64,000 bases of DNA from NCBI RefSeq assembly GCF_000002235.5, contig NW_022145596.1, forward strand, positions 32,524,140 through 32,588,139, given 5' to 3'. Below the pieces are notes generated by a model. The model had not been told where the DNA came from, searched no databases, and saw only the letters and a program-made list of their open reading frames with translations. A program made the translations under genes and the position numbers. Positions 35,701 through 47,958 of the stretch are shown in pieces; position 1 is the stretch's first letter; the number at the start of each line of letters is the position of its first letter. Source of the stretch: Strongylocentrotus purpuratus (taxonomy: Eukaryota > Echinodermata > Echinoidea > Camarodonta > Strongylocentrotidae).

Positions 35701-38700
35701 TTTTTTTTTTTAAGTTTCGATTTATGCCCCTCCACCTGGCACTATGCCTGGCAATGTCTCCCAGCTCAGTAATCGGTGTGATGACTTACCACTTGGAAAC
35801 TAGAACAACACTTCAATTTGTCTGTCATCTTGGTTTGAAAGAAATCTTTGTAATAGATCTCAATATATTTTCATCCCAGTTTAACACATGGTGTACCACA
35901 AGGTTCTATCCTAGGTCCTCTACTGTTTTTAATTTACTTTAATGATCTTACACATTATTCTAAAACGACATTGTATTATTTGTGACTAGTTCACAAGCAC
36001 AAATCGGCGCCTTCAGTTAAATCACCTTCCTGTTTTTTCACACGGCAAAAAAAAAACCGTCCGACAGGCGGTTAAACGGAATTAGAGATATCCGTGATGT
36101 TACAGCACTAACACAAACATACATGTACATGTACGGTACATGTATCTAACATCACTCTTCTTGACAGAGGTAACTACGGTACATGTCAAAGGTAAAAAAG
36201 CCTGAGGTAAAAATGTCAGAGGTAAATATGTAGTGTCAGAGGTATTGATAATTTGTTTTTTCCTTATCCTATTAATCAATTAATCTAATAAGCCTAATCC
36301 TATACATGTACATGAATGTACATGAATGTACACTGTAGGTTTCCGATACCAATCTGATAACCGTATGCTTTGTCTATAACCCAGTCAAAACAGACTGTCA
36401 AAACAAAATTTGATAACTTAAAAAAAGTATATTTGCAAGTTTAGGTCATGAAATGAACGAAAATTTCAATCCTGTCACTTCATATCATTGTTTCCAGTGA
36501 ACTACTCGAAAGTGATCAACAGAGGGTACAAAGTTCAGGGTACGGAAATATAATTGTAGGACAGTTCTCACATTTGTTTCTATCACTTTTAGAAAGGTAA
36601 ACTGGCTTCAGGAGTCCCAAACTATTGAGTTTGAGTCTCAACGCCTTGAGATTTCCATCATTCAGTACAAACATAAGAGTATCATGGAGAGTGAATCCTG
36701 CACCTTGTACCAGTACATGTACTGTACAGTATATCAGAGTCAACTTTGTAATTATCTACATTAGTCTAGACCCATATCAACGTGAATAGTGCTGTGATTG
36801 TCAAGATGGGCTCATAAGCTGATGCTTCAAGCCTCAACAACTAAGTAAACCAAGTAAAAGTAACGATTTCAATATAAAAACATAAATAAATCTTAACTTT
36901 TAATTTATCTCATCTTTTTTCCCTCAAAGCTTAATCTCATTCTCCAAATCACACGCCTTACTGCTTTTACCTATTAAGTACAAGTTAAACAGCTAAGCTT
37001 GTACCTTTTTTGTGTGAGCATTGTTTAAGGAACACAAGTTGTCCATAACTTCTGAATACATTGTACACGTCCCCTAAACAATGCTCACACAAGAAAGATA
37101 CAAGCTGTTTTACTCGTACTTATCGGTAGGTTTACTAATATCCTGATAATTCACTATGGTGTTTTCTTCTTGTTTGTTTTTTTATTTTTTCCCTCTCTCT
37201 CCCTATAATTTCTTGACAACAAAAACAAGCATTTGAAGCAGTTGATTTGCAAAGAGGAAACTTCATTAAACGTTCAAAAAGTGCATATTTTGAACCAAAA
37301 AAAAATGACCATGTAAATCTTTGTTTGACTCTTAAATTAATTTATAACCCCTACCCTACATGTATGATCTTGTATGGAATATGAAAACTATGAAATTAAC
37401 AATATTTGTGACATATCACAATGAAAACAAAAAGCCTAGACTAGATAATCAAAGTGAACTGACTATGATCTTAACCTACATGTACATTGTATTAACCCAA
37501 ATCTAATCAGATTGTCATCCTATGGTTAAAAGTTTGAAGTTCAAATCTCAGGTGGTTCTTGAGATATCGCGATAACGAGAAAGCGGGATGGACAGACAAA
37601 CAAACTGAATACATAATGAGGCATAAACATGAAATTATGAAAATGTCTTTTGGAAGGCATAAGCATTGAATATCTAGAGAACTTTCTAAACCTACATGAA
37701 TATGTCAAATAAAAATAAAGTAACCTACAGAAGGACTCTATTAATATCATGTACTTTACTTTAAATTTACTTTAATACACAATGTTGTAGGTCTAAGCCT
37801 ATTCATCGATCCAGGATTCTTCCATGGTTACTGCTATTTATGGAGGGAGGAGGTTGTGTGCTACAGAGACGCCAAATTCAAAGATCGGCAATGCGTGACA
37901 TTTTCAGACCCTCAAAATGCATGATGTCACGCCTAATGCATGACACCTTGTAACTCTGGTGCTAACATGAGACAACAGACAACACCTAGCCGGCTCATAC
38001 AGAAGGATTGAATTTTTTGACCAGTGACTATCAAGTCTATTCTTAAAATTGGAAAGAAATGATAAGCTATACAAACCATGTTTTCAATCTCAATTCTGCG
38101 TTGTTCTCTCTGTCTTTTCACTGCTGAATGACTGACTGGTTTCTCTGGGGCATTGGTGGTATGCTTTGCACTGCTTGGTCTAGTGCCTCGGCCTGATCTA
38201 GAAGGCTCAGAAGACCTCCCAATGATCTTCTCCAGGAGTCTACTATTATCTTTATCAATACGTTTCACTTCATCATTACTAAATGACATGTTCATTCTCT
38301 GGTGAGGCATTGGGGCAGACTGTGGTCGACTTTTCCTCTTCCCAGAGATTGGTCTCTTTAAATTCTTGTGAAGTGCAGACAAGTCGGACTCCTTCGGCGT
38401 TTCATCCAATTCTAGCACTGCTCGTAGCAGCATGCTCAGTTCTTTTGCTTCTGTTTCTCGTAGACGAGGATCCTCATTATATTGAGAGTAGCCAGGAGTT
38501 TTTGTCACCTTTCGACTCTCTCTGGTCTTTGATGATTTGGGTCTGCCTTTGGCACGTCTTTCATTGGAATCTCTGTAACTGTCTATGTCGTCTTCTTCAA
38601 AGTGTACACTTCGCATTCGCTCTGTTTCCCGATCCATTGCTTGTTCATCATATTCTAGCTTGGGAATAGGTGAACTCCGCGGACTTTGCAAGGGCGATAC

Positions 38701-39261
38701 ATCTGTCACACTGTCATTGTCTCTGTGACTTTGACTCGACTCTGAAGTAAAACTAGAGCTTGATCTTGAGCTTTCAGTGGATGAATTGGAACTTGAACTA
38801 TGTGATCTTCTTCTACTGACAGAGGTTTTTGGACGAGATTTCGGACCAGTTTTAGATGTGGCCTTCCCATTACGACCATCTCCTCCTCTCTCATGTCGTT
38901 TTTCTTTGAGGGCATCAATTTCATCGTTAAAACGAAACGTGTCACTACCATTTTTTGCCTTCTGTCGTTCTTTATCACTATCATCAAAATCATCAGAGTA
39001 GTAATCCGCTTCATTACCATCATCGTGAGTTGGAGTTGCTGTTGGAATTCGGACGCTTACACTGCTACGGCTGCTAGCTGCACTACGCACCGACTCTCTA
39101 TCATTGTCCCCGTCGTATCCCCGTGCACTGCCGCTCCGCTTACCGCTCTGAGGTCGGTTAGGTTTTGGATCCGCAGCGTTGGACCTCGAACTACGCTTCG
39201 TTGATGGACCTTCGTCGAAAAAGTCGAAATCTATCGGATCTGAGCTACCGTGCTGGTCCAT
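32730..39261 (-). CDS. CFAP97: Cilia- and flagella-associated protein 97 (CFAP97/hemingway family), complete, 506 aa
   Basis: CFAP97 (KIAA1430; hemingway in flies) is tied to axoneme/cilium assembly and sperm flagella. Coding exons on the minus strand: 39261-38077 (395 codons), 33560-33407, 32911-32730, joined in phase 0 then phase 1, stop TAG at 32730-32732. The start MDQ and an acidic early segment (ADYYSDDFDDSDKE) match the family, followed by long Ser/Arg-rich low-complexity sequence and DVSPLQSP. The conserved C-terminal domain spans roughly residues 325-430: FSNDEVKRIDKDNSRLLEKI, then HSAVKRQREQRRIEIENM, then QILKRIEAARANPEVEKNAL across the exon junction. The tail is rich in RPxSAK repeats and ends KPAWDDRFYLDG. 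The vertebrate protein is about 530 aa, so this copy is full length. Reading past the exon 1 donor at 38077 gives an unrelated 47-residue intronic tail, so the spliced form is preferred. It converges on CARS2 across a 2.7 kb gap. Confidence 0.87.
33196..33343. repeat. Inverted repeat with tRNA/SINE-like core, CFAP97 intron 2 side
   Basis: ACATATTTGTGGCTTACA (33200-33217) is inverted at 33320-33338 (TGTAAGCCACAAATATGT). Between them the minus strand reads GGCAGGTACAAATCCAGCTGG, like a degenerate B-box. It lies within 65 bp of the CFAP97 exon 2 donor. Confidence 0.45.
35572..36110. mobile_element. hAT-like non-autonomous element with perfect 8-bp target duplication
   Basis: 539 bp bounded by inverted TAGTGCTGTA ends and flanked by identical ACACAAAC on both sides (35564-35571 and 36111-36118), the 8-bp duplication typical of hAT transposons. 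Further in, CGTTTAACCG is also inverted (near 35588 and 36071). The interior has a long A/T homopolymer stretch (35659-35712) and a fragment of LINE reverse transcriptase, so the element has captured or received foreign sequence. Confidence 0.82.
35875..35983 (+). pseudogene. LINE reverse-transcriptase fragment inside the hAT-like element
   Basis: One frame reads SLTHGVPQGSILGPLLFLI followed by YFNDL, the conserved GVPQGS..GPLLF block of non-LTR (CR1/L2/Jockey-type) reverse transcriptases. It continues for only about a dozen more codons before a stop, with no catalytic YADD box. Dead remnant. Confidence 0.85.
36970..37130. mobile_element. Inverted-repeat (foldback) element, CFAP97 intron
   Basis: Two arms of about 65 bp (36970-37035 and 37072-37130) share AAGTAC(A/G)AGT, AAACAGCT..GCTTGTA and TTGTGTGAGCATTGTTTA in inverted order, with a spacer of about 40 bp. 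No coding capacity. Confidence 0.75.
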
Positions 39262-41049
39262 TCTGTGTTCATCGGTTGAGTTAAAATAGTCTAAATATGC
39301 TTCAAATTTAACCCATCAGTGTCCGAACTTTCATATATTCTTCAGCACCAGCTTGAATATGTGTTGTAGCAACTGTGACGTCAGAAGCGTCGAATTACTC
39401 ACATTCTTACCAACAGATGGCGCTCAACTAAATGGCAAAACGTCTACTCAAAGCACAGCTCTAAAAATTGTGAGAGATCAAGAGAGCGAAAGGGTCACAC
39501 AATTTTCAATTTTTATGGAAGGCGGGGGGGGGGGGGTCGGAGGGTCCATCTGTCTATGGTTGTGTATGTGTGTATCTATGTTGTCACTATTTTTACGGCT
39601 TATGTAAGTTACACAGGGTAGGAGGGCTTAGGATCAAGACAGACCAATTCCTCATTAATTCCCGCTTAGATCCAGTTTGGATATAATGAGCTGCTTCTCA
39701 AATTTTATTCGAATGGAAGCGAATATATGTTCTTCATTCTTATTTTTTTACACGTCGGGTTTATCGATTCGCCTGGATTTTCTCTTAATCCTTGGCTTCT
39801 GATGATCTTTGAAGATATTTGCCTTATAATCTTCGATAAACCAAGCCATTTTAATGTAGTGACGATCCCATCGAATTATTCAATATAGGACTACGTCCGT
39901 ACCCGGGGGGAGGGGGGGGGGGGGCACAACCGACACATATACAACATGCATTCAAGTTACTTTATGAATAATAATCATTTAAGGAATTAAGGGCTTTGCT
40001 AAAATCGATTGGTTTTACAATTAAATTGAGAATATTTCTGAACATTTCGTGGATTAAAACAGTTTTTTGACTTGGCAGCCATGACAAAATTCATGCTTTT
40101 CTAAATTAATGGCGAAATCAAAACAAAGTTTATTCCGTGACATTCTTCTAATGTTAATAAATTGCACGATTCTAAAGCATGATTATATGTTTCATAATTT
40201 AGTCCCAAAATAATTATACATGCCAGTTTTTTGTTGGAATGAAAAATGGTGCACAGTGATGCCTTCATATACCCCCTCCCCCCCCCCCCCCCCCCCATGA
40301 GACCCCATGACTATCCGATTGTTCCGTGGTGGTCGAGGCCTCTATCTCCATGTCTCAAGAACCACTTATTGGCATCGATTACACAATTCTACCTACGGTT
40401 ATTCACTTTTTAAACATTTCATTCTGTGCACGGAGTTGCAGCACATGATTTTGAAGTCTTCCAGAAAGTTCCGTTTAGTCCGTTGAGAGTTGTTTATTCT
40501 TCCATCAGGAGCAACACGAGTACCTGGGCTTTTCTGGGGGTTATGGCGCCCGGAGCAAAATATGAACTTGAACCCCACTAAAATTGTCAGCTCAAAATAC
40601 AGAACTTGATAATTTACATAATATGTACTAAACCCGAGATTGATCACCAAACTTCGAATAGGTATACATTGAAACGCTGGTCCAGGAGCAAAGCGACTGA
40701 GCGGGAGATTCTTTGTACCCGTTATCATCCTAAGAAACGCAATTTCTTTTACAATCTTGTTCAAATTAGCTCCTCAACTGATTGTTAATTTCGATCAAAT
40801 CATGGGGGAGTACATATTGATTCTCTTTCATCTTCAGGGTGCAAAGTTAGTGAATTATTTTTAAGGGTTTAGCTATTATTGAATTTCTTTTAGATTTATG
40901 AGGTCGCAGTGCGAAAAATTACATCTTATAAAGAGGACAAAAAACAAACCATGATGAGTTTTAAGTACAATCTTATGAAGAAAGACTGAAAAGTTCTGTT
41001 GTAAGCGGCATAATTAAAATTATAACAACTATATAAACGTGAGCGAGCT

Positions 41050-41445
41050 CTAGGAAAAATTAAAGAAAAAAGGGGCTCTAATTGCTTTTAATTTAGGGTG
41101 CATGTTATGGAGAAAGGAAAAGTATGCACTTCATCAGAAGCGAGGACAGTTATTAGAAAAGAAAAGGTGCACGTGTCAAAGTAAAATGGGCAATCATCAG
41201 AGGTGAAAATGGGGCTCTTCTTGCACTTCAAAAGGGACACTCAACAGAGATGAAAGAAGGTTCTTGTGATAAAAGAAATATTTGGCCATTTGTTGAAGAA
41301 AAAGGGCACCTATCAGATTTTAATAGGTGGATTTATCAGATGCTTTAGTTTCTTTTGTTTGTTTGTTTTTGTTGTTACTGCTTTGATGTTTTGATGTAAA
41401 CACTTATTTAGTTTGATATACTTTTTTCCTATTTTCTATTTCTTT

Positions 41446-41543
<98 letters not shown>

Positions 41544-42475
41544 GTTTTTGAATGCTTCTTTATATATAATTGTATGTATGATGTAAACTCGCATTTTCAG
41601 TCTTTGGACTTTTTGACGAGATTGAATAAAACCTGATTTGATTGATAGATGTAAAAGGGGGCGTTTTGAAAGGGAAGGGGCTCATATTAAAAAGGTAAAG
41701 GGGCACCTTTCCGAAGAAAATATGGTACTTATTAGAAAGGAAAAGGGGCACGTGTAAAAATAAAAGGGGAAATTATCAAAGGTGAAAGGTGGCATTTGAG
41801 AGAAAGGGAAGGGGTTCTTATTACAAAGGGAAAAGGGCACTTATCAGAAAGTGCACTTATTAAAAAGGGGAAGGGGCAAAAGTAAAAATTAAAAAAGGGC
41901 AAAAATATCAGAGGTGAAAAGGCGAATTTCTCGCAACTCAAAAGAGGCACTCACTAGAAATGAAAAAGGGCACTAATGAGAAAGGAGAAGGGGCGCTTAT
42001 TATAAAGGAAAAGGGGCGCCTGTCAGATTTTGATAGTGGCAACTATTGGGGACGAAAAAGGGGCATTTATGAAAAGGAAAAGGAGCACTTTTTAGAAAGG
42101 AAAAGGGGCACGTTTCAAAATAAAAGGGGCACTTATCAGAGGTGAACAGAGGCACTCATCAAAGAAGAAGAGGAGCACTTATCAGAAGGGGGAAGGGGGC
42201 AATTATTAGAGGTGAAGGGGGCACTTCTCAGAGGTGGTAAGGGATACTTCTCGTACCTGAAAAGAGGCACTTACCAGAGATGAAAAGGGCACTTTTGAGA
42301 AAGGAAAAAGGACACTTGATGCAAAGGAAAATGGGGCATTTATCAGAGGTGAAAAGGGATAGTTATGAGAGAGTGAAGGGGATCTCATTTTTTGTAAATG
42401 GAGGGGGTGCACTTATCAAAAGGAAAGGAGCACTTATTACAAGGGGAAGGGGCACTTTGGGGTACCTGAAAAACT
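41050..42475 (+). repeat. Degenerate higher-order purine-rich repeat
   Basis: A basic motif GAAAAGGGGCACTTATCAGA recurs dozens of times with drift. A longer ordered block is itself repeated about three times (starting near 41150, 41731 and 42091): TTATTAGAAAGGAAAAGGGG, a CACGTGTCAAAATAAAAGGG step, ATCAGAGGTGAAAA, a CTC(G/A)CACCT-like step, then GAGGCACTCACCAGAGATGA. The two right-hand blocks are about 360 bp apart. The Lys/Glu/Gly-rich ORFs through it are repeat readings. Confidence 0.8.
41340..41650 (+). mobile_element. LINE-like 3' end with (TA)45, inserted in the purine repeat
   Basis: T-rich sequence interrupts the purine array. It includes a (TA)n tract of about 90 bp (41451-41540) and ends GAGATTGAATAAAACCTGAT TTGATTGAT, which resembles the 3' terminus and short-repeat tail of CR1/L2-type elements. 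The array resumes right after it. Confidence 0.5.
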
Positions 42476-45400
42476 GTGCCCCCCCCCATAGTGTCACCTC
42501 TGATGCAAAGCAGTGTCCAATAACAACTGAGTTTGTAAGAATGCTCTACAAATTCAATTACTTTATTTTATTTTAAAATTAAATATTCCAAGACTAGTGC
42601 CTTGATTTTTTAAATGTAAAAAACACTGCTTTCCAATACTTTTGAGACCACTTCAGAAATTTGAATTTGTACATCATGTAGCTTATAGCTTATAGACAGT
42701 CAATTTCACTTAAAAAAGGAAAAATACATTGAAAAGGGAGATTTTTAATATTTGAAGTATATGTGATAGGTTTGTTTAATTCATTTTTACTTTTGAACTT
42801 TAAAAAATTCTATTTTTAATCATTCAAAATGATTATAATAATTTTGATACTATTTCACTTCGTTTTTTATTTTTACATCAAACAAATATCAATCTTTCAA
42901 CATATATCTCTATTCTTCTTCTCTTTGTCTCGCTGTTTATCTCTCATTCTTCACTTATATCCTCTCTTCTCATCATTTCATTTTCTCAAAATTCTGCAGT
43001 AATCACTTTCTTGTTTCAATCAATACAACTTGAAGAGTTAGTCTGCTTTGAACATGAACTTGAAGCCATTTATTTCCAGGCACCACATACATTGACACAC
43101 AGAACAGAGACAAACCAGGTGACGTAAAACAAACACAAAATATCTACTAAGTTCTTCCACAGAGGATGTAGAACATTCCAAGTGGACAGTTGGAACTATT
43201 GCAGCCATTAGTGCCTTTCTGCTTCTAACCTAATTGACAATTTAATTCAATTAAGTCAACATGCATTATCTTTGGGTAATATGCATTGCCTAAGTTGTTT
43301 TGAAAATCAGAAAATTGATTAAACATACCTTTAAGTGTTGCAAAGGAGCCCTGTGGCAATGAGGGCATATCATAAAGAACTCATGTTGCTACTGTGGACT
43401 TATTTGAAATATTTTGTTATATAGCTTTCATAACATTTACAGTTTCTGAGAGTGGAATACTGTACTTCCACTTTCATTTGAAAGTTCTGACTCAAGTTTT
43501 GATTGTTATCTTATTTTAAAATCTATTATGATTGCTATACAGGACTGAAATATATTCCTGTGTTCAAGATGTGGATGTTCACACTTGCTACAGATTTAGG
43601 ACTTTAAATATATTGCATTGTTGACACATCAGGCTTTACATTCTGTTCATGCTGTGTACATTTGAGGCATAAGCCAGCATTAAAAATGGAGGGAAGATGA
43701 GGGGCACTATAACAGATCTGAAATTATTGTTCAATACCCTTATACATGTGTTTGAATTCATTTGAAATAAAACTGGAATAGAAATTGCATTTTTTTTAAA
43801 AATCAGTAAGTATAGGGTACAAAATAATTATCTCAAACTGTTGGCTACTCGCTAACATGACTACCTCAAAAGAACTGTGAAGCTGTGAGCAAAACAATAT
43901 ATTTAATTTCATTAACTGTTTTCTACTCTTATTGGAAATGCAAATTAATGTCACTCTGTTCCTTTACCCTCAATAATTAATTACTTGGTCCAATAAATAT
44001 TCATTCATATATCATAACATCAAAGTTTACATCATGTTATAATTATGTGATCAATATACATAAAAACTGCACTGCCATGGCAAGCTAAATCAGACATAAA
44101 TTGACTTGATTTAATAAGTTACATTAAATGAGTTGGAATTTCATATAATGAATTCATATAATAGTAAAATCACTAATATTACGATGAATATTCGCAATGT
44201 TATGTATCATTCATTCAAGAACATTTCACATTAAAATACATGTAAGGTATAGTATCAATTCTTATTGCAGCTAACTTGATACTGTTACATCTCACTCATA
44301 ATAAAACATTCTTTAAGCTCATAAGCAGCAAGAAGGAAAAGCATAGTATTGAAATTTTCATTTTCCTCAATCATCTCAGGCATTTACTGTTGAAACACAG
44401 TTAGAATTCACCATTAAAATATCAATAACAATTCACAAAGCAAATTAAATGATTCATTAATGGTTTTACACAATGTTTTTCCAGGACAGGACTTGGTGAA
44501 AAAGTTGTTTTTTCTCAGGTCTGAAGCAAAGAAATTATCAATGTTCTTCAATTAGCTTTGGAAGTTATAAAAAGTCAACTTGGTTCTATCAAAACAGTTT
44601 CCCTTTAAACACACAAGTTCTCCTCTTTTGAGAGATTTATCAACACGGAATGGAACAATCTGTAAATCGCAAGGCTAATAACAATTTCTTACATGTAAAT
44701 GTATTGAAAGCTGGGCAAATCATTAAACTCATTGAATAGAATAGAATACTAATCCTTGGTGACAGGTACAAGCCATTAAAGAAAATGTCTTATTTCTTGA
44801 ACTTGAATACAGGCGTTACAAAGCAAACTTCTTACTCTTTATGGTTGTGTTCTGCTCTCAGAAGTGTTTTTTAAAATAATTTCTGTTTTGCCTTGGATAG
44901 AACAAGAGTCATTTTATCTGTATCCTCTTGTCCTACTATGAGCAGAAAATAAAAAGGAAAGCAGAGACCTTGGAACATCAATCAAGTCTTTAGAATTGTT
45001 TTGTATCCACAAATGCTTCATATAAGTGTTAGCAAAGAATAAAAGAAGAGAATAGACTGCTCCATGATGATTTATGTTTGACCCAAACTGGATTTTGATT
45101 GCAATTTGCTCCCAAGCCAGCCCAGCTCTCCTGACTATCAATCATAAGCAACCAAGATCAATAAGCCCCAGGTTTACTCATGATGGAATAAAGATCTTTC
45201 AAATTAGCAATCCTTCACTTCTTTGTTAACCCTTTCAGGACAGCAATTTTTAAAGGGATAAATTAATCACCTTTTATTCTCCAATCTGGAAACGATAATA
45301 GTTTCCACTTATTCCTACATTGTTCTTATAAACTGTTATGTTTCTGAAAACAATGTGCATGATTATAAGCTATGTTGATTAGTTTTTAAAAAATTGGCAG

Positions 45401-45616
45401 TTTTGTTTAAAAAACAGTGATTTTTTTCAACCTTAACGTATTGCCGATTTAAGGATTTTTAAAATTTAATTCCTTTCTTAAATTCCTGGAGTCAAATGGA
45501 AGTTGTCATGCAACCAAGTTAGACACAAGATGGGCAGAAATTGTCACCCTTTCTTTCTATGCATCTGGTATATCTTTAAGGGCTCTGAATAAATAGTTGA
45601 TGAAACAAAGCCAGAC

Positions 45617-45680
45617 GAACAATTCGTTGCGGATTTTCCTCACTACCGTCACTTCGTGAAAATAGGAACGAATAATTGTC
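45617..45680 (-). repeat. Short hairpin repeat related to 47851-47958
   Basis: On the minus strand it reads CGTTCCTATTTTCACGAAGT then GACGGTAGTGAGGAAAATCC, one arm of the palindrome at 47855-47951. Its outer ends ACAATTCGTT and AACGAATAATTGT are also inverted. Confidence 0.6.
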
Positions 45681-46169
45681 TCAAAAGGGATAAAGGGCCA
45701 CAAGAGCTGTTTTAGTCCTGTTCAACTCATTGAATATGATCTGAGTGTGGTGTAAAACACATTTTTTACAGCCACTCAGCTCACAGTATCTCAAGAGTAG
45801 CATTCAATGTGACAACATTCTACATGGAGGAATTGAGCTGCTACGGATGAAACAAGTTGGTTAACAAAGAATATATCAACAAGAAATTGTTTTCTTTCCC
45901 AAAATTGACTGGAAATAGAAACAAGGTAAATCCTACTTGAACATGTCCCCAAAGTATACAGCAATGACAAATGAGATGTGAAACAAACTATTGGTGACCC
46001 ATTCTTACTGTTCCATGGGAACAAATGCAGTCATCATTAGTCATAGGTCACATTTCCACATCCGCATGCAGAATGTCATCTTAAAACGAAAAGAATTGAT
46101 GTGATATAGTGGTTTCTTTCGACCGAGGGGATTATAAGAGAGGTGATCATCTCCAGATGGAATATAACA

Positions 46170-46316
46170 GGGAGGCGTTTCACAAAACTTGTTATCAGTG
46201 ACAAATGACAATTTTTGTTATACGCTACTGAAATCTGTGCTTCTGATTGGTTATCAGCAGATTTGTCACTGAATGTTGTCATTTGACATTGAAAAAAGGC
46301 TTTGTGAAACGGGCTC
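46170..46316 (+). mobile_element. GTTTCACAAA-family MITE, copy 3
   Basis: Ends GGGAGGCGTTTCACAAAACT and GTTTCACAAAGCC (minus strand). The interior GACAAATGACAATTTTTGTT and CTTCTGATTGGTTATCAGCA matches copies 1 and 2. Confidence 0.75.
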
Positions 46317-46932
46317 CAGGACATCATTTATAAGACTTTGAAAAACTAGACAAGACATATAAACAAGTAAAACAATACATCGGTTAGAGAGCCTTCTCTA
46401 GAAATAAACATATAGTTTGATAAAACTTTGCATACCAGTACCATGTTCACAATAAATAAATCTCAATTGCAACAATCATAGCATCTGTACATCTCAACAT
46501 AATCATTATGTTCTCATTGTATTTGGTACTTGTTTAAGAGCTTGGATTTGAAGATCAAGGATTGGCATGATAATGGAGAATGTAAACAAATGATATATGT
46601 ACAAATACAATTAAAAAAAAAGTTATAGCTGTATTGCTTCAAATGTACAGACAGTATATTTCAGCAAGAAACTAAAATCTTATCCCAAGTAGAACTGATA
46701 TTCTTCAGTTTTCCCTACAATAAACTATAAACAAGGAACTTTTTGTCTAAAGTAATTATTTGATGAAGAAAAAAAATGTATAACCCAAGTCAGATGATTA
46801 GGCTAATACTCCATACTACATCCAGGTTAGTAAAACGGTTAGTTAATTTCCTTATATGTTGTTACTTTTCTTTTGCACCTTTAGAATATAAGTCATGTGG
46901 AGTTCGTGCATTTTAATCACTCTACATCTACA

Positions 46933-46996
46933 TCATTATTATTGTATTATCATTATCATTATTATTATCATTATCATTATTATTATCATTATCATT

Positions 46997-47031
<35 letters not shown>

Positions 47032-47113
47032 GATATTATTATTATTTTCATTATCATTATCATCATTATTATCATCATTATTATTATCATTATCATTATT
47101 ATTATTATTATGA

Positions 47114-47161
<48 letters not shown>

Positions 47162-47166
47162 CATTA
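46933..47166. repeat. (ATT/ATC)n microsatellite, about 230 bp
   Basis: A nearly uninterrupted mix of ATT and ATC triplets. The poly-Ile and His/Tyr ORFs over it are readings of the repeat. A GGCGCTGTATAAATTGG segment at 47242-47258 resembles the SINE tail. Confidence 0.9.
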
Positions 47167-47850
47167 GTATTTTAATGATTATAATCATTCATACAACATC
47201 ATTATTGCCTATTGCACAGAGAACTTTGTATCCACTATAAGGCGCTGTATAAATTGGTTCAATTATCATTTCCACTAATGTGTCATTTTACTCTCTGTAT
47301 TTTGCAGTTGACAAACTAGTTATGTTCGCTGCTTTAGCAAATGGCTATCTCACGTTAGGAGAAGTAAGAGATTATTTGCTTAAAAAGCCAAGATCAAGTG
47401 TTTTTACATCTAGTATAGGAATAAGTGAAATAACATTAAGAAAAGATTAAATCCATAAATGGTCACTGAAAAATGTTTGGCAAATGTAATTGTAATATAT
47501 AGATTAGTCAACATAAGAAATCATTTTGAAACTTCTGTAAAGCATATCAATTTGGCAATTATTCTTTTTTTAACAAATTAAATTCATCATTTAAAAAGAG
47601 ATGAATGACAAACATCCCAAAATAATTGCTTTAATTTGTTTAAAACATTAATTGAATAGGAGTAGTGGATGGAGCCAAAATAAACAGATACTACTGAACA
47701 ATTGATTCCAATACCTATACGCGTATGTAACCCTAACAAACAATGCAAAAATGAATCAGGTAAATCTACTGTTTCCACAGTTATAAATACAGATCAAAAT
47801 GTCACACGCCTTCTTTTTATTACACCATTCAATTGTAATCTGACGTAACT

Positions 47851-47958
47851 AAATCGTTCCTATTTTCACGAAATGCCGGTAGTGAGGAAAATCCACACGT
47901 AAATTGTATGCGATTTTCATTCACTACCGTCACTTTGTGAAAATAGGGACGAAATGAT
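47851..47958. repeat. Inverted repeat with GGTAGTGA(GG)AAAATC arms
   Basis: Left arm 47855-47893 (CGTTCCTATTTTCACGAAAT...) and right arm 47910-47951 (reverse complement CGTCCCTATTTTCACAAAGT...) pair along nearly 40 bp, with further pairing AAATCGT/ACGAAATGATTT outside. One arm also occurs at 45617-45680. Confidence 0.75.

Larger units (their letters stand above)
33561..38076 (-). other. CFAP97: CFAP97 intron 1, 4.5 kb
   Basis: Bounded by ATG|GTTTGT at 38076 and a TTTATAG acceptor at 33561. It contains the hAT-like element at 35572-36110 and the inverted repeat at 36970-37130. The rest (33600-35560 and 36120-36960) is AT-rich with no coding or RNA signature that I recognise. Confidence 0.75.

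Noticed and set aside
38283..39204. Several ORFs on both strands inside CFAP97 exon 1
   Set aside because: Shadows of the Ser/Arg-rich low-complexity coding sequence in other frames.
40399..40764. 121-codon minus-strand ORF between CFAP97 and TRIM2/3
   Set aside because: The longest ORF outside the four genes, but no motif, no signal or domain pattern, no homologue I recognise and no splice context. Treated as chance.
41960..42145. Lys/Glu/Gly-rich ORF
   Set aside because: Produced by the purine-rich higher-order repeat.
46895..47175. Poly-Ile and His/Tyr-repeat ORFs
   Set aside because: Direct readings of the ATT/ATC microsatellite.
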